A stretch of 64,000 nt of DNA from Streptomyces sp. NBC_01268 (GTDB lineage Bacteria; Actinomycetota; Actinomycetes; Streptomycetales; Streptomycetaceae): contig NZ_CP108454.1 in NCBI RefSeq assembly GCF_036240795.1, positions 62,001 to 126,000 of the forward strand, in the 5' to 3' direction. Under the pieces are notes generated by a model. It saw only the letters and a program-made list of their open reading frames with translations. It searched no databases and was not told where the DNA came from. The position numbers and the translations under genes were made by a program. Below are positions 51,824-59,953 of the stretch, one piece after another (position 1 is the stretch's first letter; every line of letters begins with the position of its first letter).

Positions 51824-52195
51824 ATGTCGGCACTCACCCCGCCTACGGGCCCCCCGCACTGCTCCTTCTGCGGGAAGCCCAGCTCCGACGTCAAGAAGCT
51901 GGTCGCGGGGCCCGGGGTCTACATCTGCGACGAATGCGTCGCCCTGGCGGAGCAGATCGTCGCCGACACGCTCGGACAACACTCCTCTCAGGGCACGACG
52001 GTAGGGGACTCGATGACCGACGAGGAGCTCCTGAAACACCTCCCCCAGGTCGCCGCGCGCATCGAACAGGCCGAGGCCGACCTCCACCTGTGGGTACAAG
52101 AACTGCGACGCCGCAAAGTGACCTGGACGCGGATCGGCGAAACCCTCGGCATCACCCGCCAGTCCGCCTGGCAGCGATTCTCCGGCGAGGAATGA
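51824..52195 (+). CDS. ClpX C4-type zinc-finger protein with C-terminal helix-turn-helix-like part
   Basis: A 123-aa protein; ATG 51,824 follows GGGAG. The N-terminus is a ClpX-type C4 zinc-binding domain: CSFCGK (C13, C16), [15 protein letters not shown] (C35, C38). In ClpX this domain binds substrates and adaptors; here no ATPase follows. The C-terminal half ([20 protein letters not shown], then [21 protein letters not shown]) is a helix-turn-helix of the kind common in small actinobacterial regulators. It could be a DNA-binding protein whose stability or activity is linked to ClpP proteases, or a phage-type adaptor. The double palindrome just upstream fits autoregulation. Confidence 0.85.
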   Translation: MSALTPPTGPPHCSFCGKPSSDVKKLVAGPGVYICDECVALAEQIVADTLGQHSSQGTTVGDSMTDEELLKHLPQVAARIEQAEADLHLWVQELRRRKVTWTRIGETLGITRQSAWQRFSGEE

Positions 52196-52910
52196 CCGCA
52201 CGCAGACCAACGGCCCAACCATCGCGACAAACAACGCGTGGACGCCAGAAGGTCAGGCCCGACGGGAAGACGGCGCGCACCCTTGCGCCCGGCCGGGGGC
52301 AGCAACCCGTCAGGCCCCGGGGGGCGAGCCCTGAAATCGACCGGGCGCCGAGCGTGCCGGCGAGGAGACAGCACACCGCAGGCGACCGAAGAAGTGACGG
52401 GTGTCAGGGACAACGACCGCCCGCCGAGCCGGCGCCGGAGCGGCGCGCGCCCCGGCAGCGCACCGGCGCCGGCCGGAGAAGTGCGGCGCAGCGACAGGAG
52501 CATCTTGGCCCCCGGCTGGACTACGCCCGGTACCACCCCGGCCACCCGTCTGAGGACGGGCGACCCGACAGACGGGCCAGTTCCGGGACGACTACGCCGG
52601 CGGTGGAGTCCTGTCCCGGGATCAGGCACGGCTCGCATCGGCTGAGGCTGGTCACCCCCGATGTCCACGAAGTCGTCAGCGGGGAGGAGAACGCGTACGT
52701 CCTGCGGGAGTGGGTGAACCACTTCGGGGACGTGCCGGCCGAGCTGGAGGCGGATCTGCAGCAGGAAGTCACCTGTACGGAAGACAGGCGCCGACGCCGG
52801 ACCGTGAGCGCCCGGTCGTGATCAAGAAAGGCCGGTACGCGTCTGTGAACTGACACCGGCACGGACCTAGCGTCAGGTGACCGACACGGCTCGCCCACGG
52901 GAGTCCACGC
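52196..52910. other. gap, one protein-like scrap
   Basis: The plus strand at about 52,630-52,780 reads RLRLVTPDVHEVVSGEEN, AYVLREWVNHFGDVPAEL, with protein-like composition, but no start. It ends in Arg-rich sequence at 52,821 and may be a fragment of an unknown small gene. The rest shows nothing. Confidence 0.3.
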
Positions 52911-53444
52911 ATGAAGGTTTCCATACGGATCGGCTCGGTCCTCGGGGCCGCTGCGGCCGCGTCTGTGCTGTGCGCCGGGCCGGCCGCCGCGAACGGACAG
53001 CCCGCACCGTCCCCGGCAGGAGCGGTCGCGCAGGTCGGCCAGGCCTCCACGATCACCAGCGCCAGTCCGGAGGCCGCCGGGAAGTGCCTGGACGTCTACG
53101 ACTGGGGCAAGGGGCCGTGGATCCAGATGTGGGACTGCCACGGCGGCAGCAACCAGTCCTGGAGTGTCTCCTGGAACAGCACCAGCGGGGGCTGGAACAT
53201 CCGGAGCAACGCCAGCCAGTACTGTGTCGACGGCTCCCTGGGCCACGGAGAGCAACTCATCCAGAACTCCTGCGGCAACGGCCTGGGACAGGCCTGGAAG
53301 ATCGACTCCCTCTCGGGCCCGACCCGCATCGAAAGCATCGCCTTCCCCGGCCAGTGCGCGGACATCTACAACTGGGGGCGCAGCCCTGTGGTCATGCTGT
53401 GGGACTGCGGCAGTCAGGCCAACCAGTACTGGCTGTTCAACTGA
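52911..53444 (+). CDS. secreted ricin-type beta-trefoil lectin
   Basis: A 177-aa exported protein; the signal peptide covers residues 1-28 (AAAAAASVLCAGPAAANG). The rest is one beta-trefoil of about 125 residues with three QxW-type repeats: CLDVYDWGKGPWIQMWDC, then NASQYCVDGS, then CADIYNWGRSPVVMLWDC ending in NQYWLF. Paired cysteines stabilise each lobe. It has no catalytic module, so it is a free lectin or carbohydrate-binding protein. Alone in its unit. Confidence 0.9.
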   Translation: MKVSIRIGSVLGAAAAASVLCAGPAAANGQPAPSPAGAVAQVGQASTITSASPEAAGKCLDVYDWGKGPWIQMWDCHGGSNQSWSVSWNSTSGGWNIRSNASQYCVDGSLGHGEQLIQNSCGNGLGQAWKIDSLSGPTRIESIAFPGQCADIYNWGRSPVVMLWDCGSQANQYWLFN

Positions 53445-53462
53445 CCGTCCTGTGTGCCCCGG

Positions 53463-53780
53463 TCAGCCGGGCGTGCCCGCGATGTGGCGACGCGCGCGCC
53501 CCCAGACCTCCTCGAACTCCTCAGAGGTGAGTTGTTCGGGGTCGTGGCCTTCCCATTCCGAGACCGCCAGATAGGCTGTGGCCCCGTACCTGCCGTCGTA
53601 CTCGTCAAGACGGCCTGCGTCGTAGCACCGCTGCCACTCGGCGAGGGAAGCAGCTGCGATCGGGGTCAGCTCAGGCCCTTCGAGTTCGACCTGCCGCATC
53701 ACCCGGCCTTCGGCATCGACCTCGAAGTAGAACCACGTGGCTTCCTCGTCCCAGTAGCAGCGCATCCATGTCGTCGTCAC
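53463..53780 (-). CDS. conserved hypothetical protein (105 aa)
   Basis: From GTG 53,780 (VTTTWMRCYWDEEATWFYFE) the protein is acidic and Trp/Tyr-rich. A beta-hairpin start (WFYFEVDAEGRVMRQVELEG) and a helical rest with YDAGRLDEYDGRYGATAYL follow. No signal peptide. It has the size and charge of small streptomycete proteins, including immunity-like ones, but no family is recognised. The start could also be the internal ATG 15 bases later. Confidence 0.65.
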   Translation of the reverse strand: MTTTWMRCYWDEEATWFYFEVDAEGRVMRQVELEGPELTPIAAASLAEWQRCYDAGRLDEYDGRYGATAYLAVSEWEGHDPEQLTSEEFEEVWGRARRHIAGTPG

Positions 53781-53958
53781 CGGGTCATGATGCCCGGCAT
53801 GGTGCGCTGCCCTCCTCCGCTTTGTTTCATGGCTGGGCGATGCATCCTGCGGATCGGTCCGGGGGCAGGTGGGGTGGGCCTGCGGGTTTCACGCAGAACG
53901 CGACCGCGTGGCACCGCCCGCAACCGCGCCCACCGTCGTGCTCGTCCTACAGCGCACC

Positions 53959-54756
53959 ATGCCGAGCTTCCCAGCGCCGTTCGCCGCCACCCTGACCACG
54001 TCCTGCCGCCGCCTGCTCGCCTTCGCCTGGGGACAGACCCGTGCCTGCGCCTTCGCGATCGCGCTGCTGTCGGGGGTGGCGGCCTCCAGCCTGCTCCCCG
54101 GGCTTCCGGTGGCCCGCTACGACCTGCTCGTCGTGTACGGGGTCCTGCTGACCGTGCTCTTTTGGACGCGCGGCTGGGAGACCGGTCGGGAGGTGGCGGT
54201 CATCGCCGTCTGCCATGTCATCGGCCTGGCCTTCGAGCTGGTGAAAGTGTCGCTCGGCTCATGGAGCTATCCGGAGCCCGCCGTACTCAAGTTCGCCGGC
54301 GTCCCGCTGTACGGAGGGTTCCTGTACGCGGCCGTCGGCAGCTACGTCTGCCGGGCTTGGCACCTCTTCGAGCTGGAGCTGGTCCGCTACCGGCCCCGGT
54401 CGACTGCGGTGGTGGCCGCGGCGATCTACGTCAACTTCTTCACCCATCACTGGCTGCCGGACGCACGCTGGCCGCTGGCCGCGCTCCTGCTGCTGGTCAC
54501 CACGGGCACCTCCGCACACTTCACGGTCCACGGCGCCCGCCTGCGGATGCCGCTGGCGCTCTCGTTCGTCCTGATCGGCTTCTTCCTGTGGCTGGCGGAA
54601 AACCTGGCCACCTACATCGGCGCCTGGCGCTACCCGTACCAACTGCACGGATGGCAGCCCGTCGGCGTGGAGAAATTCGGCGCCTGGTCCCTGCTCATCA
54701 GCATCACCGTCGTCCTGGTGGCCGCCATCCACCACACACCAGCCCGCAGACCATGA
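53959..54756 (+). CDS. DUF817 membrane protein
   Basis: A 265-aa protein with about eight hydrophobic segments. Family features: RYDLLVVYGVLLTVLFWTRG, the block HVIGLAFELVKVSLGSWSYP, GVPLYGGFLYAAVGSYVCRA, then NFFTHHWLPDARWPLAALL and WLAENLATYIGAWRYPYQ, with conserved Glu/His/Trp in membrane-proximal positions. These fit DUF817, a family of unknown function with some resemblance to carotenoid-type membrane enzymes. The ATG at 53,959 places the first helix at residue 20. Alone; convergent with the gene ending at 54,966. Confidence 0.8.
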   Translation: MPSFPAPFAATLTTSCRRLLAFAWGQTRACAFAIALLSGVAASSLLPGLPVARYDLLVVYGVLLTVLFWTRGWETGREVAVIAVCHVIGLAFELVKVSLGSWSYPEPAVLKFAGVPLYGGFLYAAVGSYVCRAWHLFELELVRYRPRSTAVVAAAIYVNFFTHHWLPDARWPLAALLLLVTTGTSAHFTVHGARLRMPLALSFVLIGFFLWLAENLATYIGAWRYPYQLHGWQPVGVEKFGAWSLLISITVVLVAAIHHTPARRP

Positions 54757-54965
54757 CAGAACCTGCCAAGAACCCGCCGAGACGGGGCCGGCGAGGCGGC
54801 GTCGCCCATGCTCGGCAGAGTACGGGTTGGGGATGAGGGCGCCGCAGACCTGCCGTGCAGCCGGAGGGCGGGCAGGTACCGAAGCCGGGCCGACGCGGCC
54901 GTTCGGTCGTGATGCACGTCGGGGGCCGACGCGGCACCTGGTGGCGAAGCCCGGCGGGTGGGAGG

Positions 54966-55220
54966 TCAGGAAGAGCGGAGGAATCCACCGATCTGGTAAT
55001 CCAGCCCCTCACGGAACTCCAGGCGCGGGATGGCACTGCGCATCGCCGGGTACAGCGTGGGCGGCACCTCGTAGACCGCGGTCTCGAGGAAGTCGTCGTC
55101 CCGCTCGGGGAACAGGCCCCTGATCCGCAGGATCTCGACTCGGTCCAGGGAAGTGACGTGCGCGGCTTCGTCATCGGCGTCCCAGCCGATGATCTCCCAT
55201 CCGAGCACGTCGGTTTCCAT
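54966..55220 (-). CDS. small hypothetical protein (84 aa)
   Basis: From ATG 55,220 (or GTG 55,229, three codons earlier) the protein reads WEIIGWDADDEAAHVTSLDR then VEILRIRGLFPERDDDFLET, with a beta-alpha pattern and a C-terminal strand ending in DYQIGGFL. It resembles small DUF7683-like proteins found near conflict genes, a tentative match. No signal peptide. Confidence 0.55.
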   Translation of the reverse strand: METDVLGWEIIGWDADDEAAHVTSLDRVEILRIRGLFPERDDDFLETAVYEVPPTLYPAMRSAIPRLEFREGLDYQIGGFLRSS

Positions 55221-55307
55221 GTCGTTCACACGCCTACCGTATGCGATCACTGTCGCCGCCCGCGGGCGGCGGGCTCGACAACGCCGATCCGGGTCGGCCG
55301 CTGGTGC

Positions 55308-55676
55308 TGCCTGCGGTACCCGGTCGCCCGCGACCTCGCCGACTACCGCCAGGTCTGGTCGCCGTCCGCCCCTCACCGCCCGGACGGGGCCCTCGGCGCG
55401 CTGCTCGCCAGCACCCGCGCACGCGTGCTGCGGGCCGCCGAGGCGCCCGCGAGCACGGCGGAGCTGGGGCGGCGCGCGGGTACGTCTCCGGCGACCGCGA
55501 GCCACCACGCAACGGTGCTGCGGACGGGCGGCCTGCTGACGTCGGACCGGAACGGAAACGGGGTCCGCCACACCCTGACGCCCTTGGGTCGCGCGCTGCT
55601 GAGCGACAACCCTGAAACGTCGATTCAGGACCGTGAGTTCTCGCGTCACGGGCTGCCGGGGCGTGTGGACGACTGA
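55308..55676 (+). pseudogene. 5'-truncated ArsR-type helix-turn-helix regulator
   Basis: The frame gives LRYPVARDLADY, then ALGALLASTRARVLRAAEAP, STAELGRRAGTSPATASHHA and TVLRTGGLLTSDRNGNGVRH, TLTPLGRALL. This is the C-terminal winged helix of the longer streptomycete ArsR-type regulators. The roughly 200 N-terminal residues normally present are missing, and a different minus-strand gene sits where they should be. It is probably non-functional. Confidence 0.7.
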
Positions 55677-55795
55677 CCAGTGGCCGGTCGGTCCTCGGCA
55701 TCGCAGCCCTGCAGCCAGGCGCTCCCCGTCGCGGTGTGGCGTCGCCAAGGGCGCGCCCGCAAAGGGGCCGCGTATGAGAGGGAGGGAAAGCACGA

Positions 55796-55840
55796 AGGCC
55801 CTGCTCCTCCTGGGAAATGAATCCAGAAGGAGCAGGGCCT
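55796..55840 (-). terminator. 13-bp hairpin after the cold-shock gene
   Basis: AGGCCCTGCTCCT and AGGAGCAGGGCCT pair perfectly around a 19-base loop, 36 bases beyond the cold-shock stop. Confidence 0.85.
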
Positions 55841-55875
55841 CGGGGCAGGCTCAGCTGCCCATGAGGCGCGAAGGG

Positions 55876-56079
55876 TCAGGCGGGGGTGATGTTCTCGGCC
55901 TGGGGGCCCTTCTGGCCCTGGGTGATGTCGAACGTCACGGCCTGGCCCTCCTGGAGCTCACGGAAGCCCGACGCGTTGATGGCGGAGTAGTGGGCGAAGA
56001 CGTCCGGGCCGCCACCGTCCTGGGCGATGAAGCCGAAGCCCTTCTCCGCGTTGAACCACTTCACAGTTCCCGTAGCCAT
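55876..56079 (-). CDS. cold-shock protein, CspA family
   Basis: A 67-aa RNA/DNA-binding protein of a single OB-fold. ATG 56,079 follows GGAAGG at eight bases. RNP1 is KGFGFIAQ (residues 13-20) and RNP2 VFAHYSAI (27-34), with the N-terminal [13 protein letters not shown] typical of streptomycete paralogues. It would act as an RNA chaperone. Its leader holds two hairpins at 56,107-56,125 and 56,170-56,190, the second followed by a U tract, suggesting control of transcription or stability before translation. Confidence 0.95.
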   Translation of the reverse strand: MATGTVKWFNAEKGFGFIAQDGGGPDVFAHYSAINASGFRELQEGQAVTFDITQGQKGPQAENITPA

Positions 56080-56106
56080 ATCTCATGCCTTCCAGTCGAT
56101 GAACGC

Positions 56107-56125
56107 CTTCCGCACCATGCGGAAG
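56107..56125 (-). promoter_or_regulatory. leader hairpin of the cold-shock gene
   Basis: CTTCCGCA, loop CCA, TGCGGAAG: a perfect 8-bp stem, 28 bases upstream of the start codon on the transcribed minus strand. It may affect ribosome access or mRNA stability at different temperatures. Confidence 0.5.
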
Positions 56126-56164
56126 ACGGAGGTGATCGCCCTGGTTCCTGCGGCACAGCACAGC

Positions 56165-56190
56165 AAAAAGCCCACGCCTCAGGCGTGGGC
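56165..56190 (-). terminator. intrinsic terminator in front of the cold-shock gene
   Basis: On the minus strand GCCCACGCC, loop TGA, GGCGTGGGC (56,190-56,170) is followed by five T (56,169-56,165), a classical intrinsic terminator. It lies 86 bases before the cold-shock start and 120 bases after the upstream gene's stop. It either ends that upstream transcript or acts as an attenuator in the cold-shock leader. Confidence 0.8.
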
Positions 56191-56311
56191 AAGGGAACTT
56201 CCGAACCACGACAGCTGACGCAGACGGTACACGCCCGCACATGCTGTCACCACCCTAAATCGAGTACACGCCGTGAACCTTGTGCAGGCAGCCCGCGCCG
56301 AGGGCCCGTCC

Positions 56312-56941
56312 TCAACGCCTGCGGGCGCGGGCCCGCCGTACGAGCAGGCCGACCGCGGCGCCCACGAGCGCGAACCCGGCCAGACCGGCCACGGTCCACT
56401 GGACGACGTGCGTACGGTCCGTCCCGTCGCCCGCCGGGCTCGCTGGGCTCGCGGAGGGAGAGGAGGGCGCGGACGGGACCGGAGCGACAGCCGTGGTCGG
56501 GCCCGGAGCGGGCGTGGCAGGGGTGGGGCGGGGGCCGGGCGGTGACGGGTCGACCGCGGGCACCGAAATCTCTCCCTCCCCGTGGCCGAGGGAGGGGAAG
56601 CCCACGTCGACGGTGACCTTCCAGGTGCCGGGGGTGAGGACCTCGGAGGTGCTCCAGCGCGTACGCGTGCCGGGGTCGCGGACCAGCACCCACGGGCCCA
56701 CGGAACGAGATCCGTCGGGGCTCCTCGCGTTGACCGTGGCGGCGACGGCCTCGTCGACGGCGTCCCCGTCGTTCTCCCAGGTGATCTCGGTCGTGACATG
56801 GCCGTCTCGCTGGCCGGTCACCACCACTTCGACGGTGTCGCCGTGGGCCTGGGCCGTGGTCGGCAGGGCCACGGCATGCGTGAAGAGCATGAGCAGGAGG
56901 CCGAGGCCCGTGCCGGCACGGGAGGCCAGGTGTGTACGCAT
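56312..56941 (-). CDS. secreted, C-terminally membrane-anchored protein (209 aa)
   Basis: From ATG 56,941 a signal peptide (residues 1-32, GLGLLLMLFTHAVALPTTAQA) leads to one beta-sandwich domain of about 90 residues (DTVEVVVTGQRDGHVTTEIT, then TPGTWKVTVDVGFPSLG) of FixH/CopC-like type. A 55-residue Pro/Ala/Ser/Thr linker, one membrane helix (TVAGLAGFALVGAAVGLLV) and a short Arg-rich tail follow. It is thus an extracytoplasmic domain held at the membrane. Metal ligands typical of CopC are not evident. It is downstream, on the same strand, of the metalloprotease gene but separated by a terminator. Confidence 0.7.
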   Translation of the reverse strand: MRTHLASRAGTGLGLLLMLFTHAVALPTTAQAHGDTVEVVVTGQRDGHVTTEITWENDGDAVDEAVAATVNARSPDGSRSVGPWVLVRDPGTRTRWSTSEVLTPGTWKVTVDVGFPSLGHGEGEISVPAVDPSPPGPRPTPATPAPGPTTAVAPVPSAPSSPSASPASPAGDGTDRTHVVQWTVAGLAGFALVGAAVGLLVRRARARRR

Positions 56942-56981
56942 CTTTGCAGGGCTCCTGGTACGTGGGTGTGGTGCGGCGGTG

Positions 56982-57018
56982 GCGCCGGTGAACGGCCACG
57001 GTGGCCGTTCACCGGCGC
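56982..57018 (-). terminator. near-perfect 18-bp palindromic hairpin
   Basis: GCGCCGGTGAACGGCCAC and GTGGCCGTTCACCGGCGC face each other around a single base, 41 bases after the metalloprotease stop. Confidence 0.85.
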
Positions 57019-57058
57019 TGGGGCGACCCAGAGGTCGCCGCCGGGGTTCAGATCGAGG

Positions 57059-59086
57059 TCAGGAGAGCTTCTGGACCGTCCAGGACTGGGTCGCACCGCC
57101 GTCGGTGCGCTGCATGTCGAGCAGCCAGCTCCCGTAATACGCGCGGCTGCTCACCGCCAAGGCGTATGCGCCGCTCGGGTCGGTCACGGTGATCGCTCCC
57201 TTGCTGCTGGACAGCCGCCACCTCTGCGTGGCGACGTTGCCGCACGTCTGCTGCGCGATCCACATGCCCTGGGCCGGGGCTCCGCCCGTCTGCAGGCACT
57301 TGCCGGAGACGGCGGAGCGGATGCGGACGAGTCCGCCGCCGGCGTCGTCGAACAGCCACTGCTGCTGGGCGTAGCCGGTGGCCCGTGCCCCGACGAGCAC
57401 CGTGCCGTCGGCGGAGCGCCCGCCCCAGATCTCCGCGGCCATGCCGGTACCCGCGTTGCCGAGGGTGTAGCGGGTGCCGGGGGTGGTGGCGCCACCGCCC
57501 GCTTCGGCCGTCCGGAAGGTGGTCGTCGGTCCAGCCCCGCTGTCACGGTCGGAACGGTCACGGACCGAGACGGCGACCTTGTACGCGGTGCCGGGCTGGA
57601 GGTTGTAGATGCGCAGCGCCTGTGACTGCACCCAGGTGAGGTGCCTGCCGTTCAGCAGGACCTGGTACCAGGCGGCGCCGTCGACCCGGGGCCAGCTCAC
57701 GACGGCGGCCGTCGACTGGATCTGGCCAACCGTCACTGCGGGGCCGCCGGTGGGCTGCCTGGTGGGTGTCGGCGTCGGGCTCGGCGTGGGCGTCGGGCTG
57801 GGGTTCGGGTCGGGTCCGGTGCCACCCCCGGACCGCATCAGGAACTGGTTGTCGGCGATGTTCCAGTGCGTGGCCAGGTAGCTTCCGGGGCTGGGGTTGG
57901 TGTGGAAGTAGTCGTCGTGATGGCAGTCCAGGATGTTCTCGGCCGCCTGGTTGGAGCACACGTACCGCATCTGGGGGTAGTACGGGGTGTCCGAGTAGCA
58001 CATGACGTCGTACTCGTCCGTGCAGTGCGCGCCGCGGCTGGTGTTGGGCGCACTGTTGTTGACCGCGCCGAGGTTGTGCCCCAGTTCGTGCGCCGCGGTG
58101 TGACCGCCCCAGCAGCCGGCGTCGGTACGTCCGTAGGAGGGGCCGAAGTTGCTCTGGTTGTTCTGGCCCGGCCGTTCGTCACCGGCGAAGGTGCCGATGC
58201 CGCAGTAGACCTTGGTGTCCGCGAAGATCATGTACTTGCGGTCGCGACGGTTGAGGCCCTTGTCGGCGAGCGCCCGGTTGGTGGCGCTGAACTCGGCGAG
58301 CGCGGAGTCCGGGAGCTCGATGTCGAGCACGGTCGGCGTGCAGTCGGCCGCGGTCACATAGCGGATGTGCCGCACACCGCCGGTCTCCTTGGCGCTCGTC
58401 GCGTAGATGAGGTCGGCGTCGGCCGCCCACTTGCGGAACGAGGCGACGTACTCGGCGTACCGGTCACGGTCGGGGCCGTGCAGATACACGACCTGTACGC
58501 GGTTGCCGGTACTGCCGTCACCGTCGCACTGGACGGTCTGGCCCGCGGGGCCTGCTGCGACGGCTTGGCTTCCGGACGTCGCGGCCGGCTCAGGTGCCGC
58601 GGCGGCAGCGGCCTTGGCGCCGGAGGCGTCGGCGGCGGGCGCGTCCTGCGGCCGTCCGGCTGCGGGCGCCTTGGCTCTCACCACAGGTGCCACGTCCGCC
58701 TTGATGTCCACGCCCTTGGGCGGAGCGTCGGGGCCGTGGGTGCACAGTCCGGCTTCGGTGCGGTAGACGCCCGTGCAACGGTCGCCCTTGGCGGCCGCCT
58801 TGAGCCCGTCGTACACCATCCCCCGCCGGGTGTCGTTGGCGGGCTTCCCGACGATGGGCTTCGGCTCCTCGTCCCTGGCCGGCACGGCGGCCGGCGCGAG
58901 GGGGGCCGTGGCTGATCCGGCCTGCGCGGGTATGCCCGCTGCCGGCGTCCCCGCTTGGGCATCGCCCCCTATGCCGGCGTAGGCGACTCCTGCCGCGATC
59001 ACCGCCGCCGACGCCACGGCGACGGTGGCGAACATCAACCCCCTGGGCTTGCGTCTGTGTTCAGGCTTCCTGCGATGTCTGGTCAT
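57059..59086 (-). CDS. secreted zinc metalloprotease with Fn3 and ricin-type lectin domains
   Basis: A 675-aa exported protein; ATG 59,086 follows GAGGTG. A basic N-terminus and hydrophobic segment (FATVAVASAAVIAAGVAYAG) form the signal peptide, followed by an Ala/Pro-rich propeptide-like region (to about 190). The catalytic domain (about 195-430) has HTAAHELGHNLGAVNN (HEXXH near residue 334) and the Met-turn EYDVMCYSD. A Pro/Thr linker, a fibronectin type III domain (about 470-555; GPAVTVGQIQSTAAVVSWPR) and a beta-trefoil RICIN domain (about 560-675; CLQTGGAPAQGMWIAQQTCG) complete it. It likely degrades glycoproteins or matrix polymers bound by the lectin. The promoter region is unusually AT-rich. 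Confidence 0.88.
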   Translation of the reverse strand: MTRHRRKPEHRRKPRGLMFATVAVASAAVIAAGVAYAGIGGDAQAGTPAAGIPAQAGSATAPLAPAAVPARDEEPKPIVGKPANDTRRGMVYDGLKAAAKGDRCTGVYRTEAGLCTHGPDAPPKGVDIKADVAPVVRAKAPAAGRPQDAPAADASGAKAAAAAAPEPAATSGSQAVAAGPAGQTVQCDGDGSTGNRVQVVYLHGPDRDRYAEYVASFRKWAADADLIYATSAKETGGVRHIRYVTAADCTPTVLDIELPDSALAEFSATNRALADKGLNRRDRKYMIFADTKVYCGIGTFAGDERPGQNNQSNFGPSYGRTDAGCWGGHTAAHELGHNLGAVNNSAPNTSRGAHCTDEYDVMCYSDTPYYPQMRYVCSNQAAENILDCHHDDYFHTNPSPGSYLATHWNIADNQFLMRSGGGTGPDPNPSPTPTPSPTPTPTRQPTGGPAVTVGQIQSTAAVVSWPRVDGAAWYQVLLNGRHLTWVQSQALRIYNLQPGTAYKVAVSVRDRSDRDSGAGPTTTFRTAEAGGGATTPGTRYTLGNAGTGMAAEIWGGRSADGTVLVGARATGYAQQQWLFDDAGGGLVRIRSAVSGKCLQTGGAPAQGMWIAQQTCGNVATQRWRLSSSKGAITVTDPSGAYALAVSSRAYYGSWLLDMQRTDGGATQSWTVQKLS

Positions 59087-59139
59087 GCGCACCTCAAATC
59101 CTTGGTCGGAGGAGTGGGTGGCGGAAGCCTGCCAGACGC

Positions 59140-59370
59140 ACACGGTGGAGAATTCGGGCAAACAGGAATGGCCGTCGAGATATCAGACCGTTACCTCCCC
59201 GATTGATCTGATGAACACTCAACTCTCTTAAGATTTCGGCTAGTTGGGGAAGCTCGCGCGAAAGGTCTAGGCTTTTCGGGAGATCTCGTTATCGAATCGA
59301 GATATACAGACCGAACCTATTGACGGTAATTCAGTATGGGATTCACCTAATTACTACTTCGCGAATTCCC
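59140..59370. promoter_or_regulatory. AT-rich upstream region with direct repeats
   Basis: An island of much lower G+C than its surroundings precedes the metalloprotease gene. TCGAGATATCAGACCG (59,175-59,190) is echoed by TCGAGATATACAGACCG (59,297-59,313), differing by one base and 122 bases apart. Runs such as TCTTAAGATTTC lie between. It is a likely promoter and regulator or silencer-binding region. Confidence 0.45.
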
Positions 59371-59953
59371 TTAGTCACCAGCCGTGAGGGTCTCGGCTTC
59401 CGTCGAGCAGGCCGGCCGCCCCGCCACCGGTGCGCACTCAACCGCGCGGCCGTCAGGGGCACTTTGCCGACGGATCCCCGTCCCCCTGCGCTACCTGAAT
59501 GCACTCGGACTACAGGCACCCCTGCTCGTCGCAGGGCGCGTGCTTCACGGGGTACGAGCGCTGCACCATCGGTCAGCTGTGCATCTTCAAGAGGCCGAAC
59601 GCCTGTGACGGATGCGCGGCACCGCGCACGAAGGGCCTCGGGCCCCGTCACGGCGTCTCCCAGTCAAGGTCGTAGAGGGTGTTCTCCACGATGTCGAGCC
59701 TGAGGCCGTCACGGGAGCGGGCCAGATCGGTGGACCTCTCGCCATTGGCTTGGGCCTGCATACCCCTACGCAACGACGTCCCGGGCGCCTACAGGGGCTG
59801 CCTACGGGGCGTCGTCCGGTCGGATCTGTTCCTCGCGACCGATTCCCGGCCGGTCACGCTTGGCTCGGTGACCACCGGCGGTGGTCCGGCTCTCGCCTTG
59901 CCGGGGTCTCCGACCCACCGGTCAGGGCCCCATCGTCACCGTGCCGCGCGATG
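59371..59953. other. gap, no established gene
   Basis: Apart from the Cys-rich frame at 59,499-59,675, the only notable piece is a 37-codon minus-strand frame (about 59,650-59,763: MQAQANGERSTDLARSRDG, then LRLDIVENTLYDLDWETP) with good composition but no clear ribosome site. Nothing else is supported. Confidence 0.35.
59499..59675 (+). CDS. possible small cysteine-rich protein (58 aa)
   Basis: The ATG at 59,499 opens a frame reading MHSDYRHPCSSQGACFTGYE, then RCTIGQLCIFKRPNACDGCA, with six cysteines in 35 residues. The C-S-x-G-x-L-C-I-F style recalls I36-type inhibitor cores. No signal peptide and no ribosome site are visible, and a stop codon directly precedes the start, so it may be the remnant of a longer exported protein. 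Doubtful. Confidence 0.25.
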   Translation: MHSDYRHPCSSQGACFTGYERCTIGQLCIFKRPNACDGCAAPRTKGLGPRHGVSQSRS

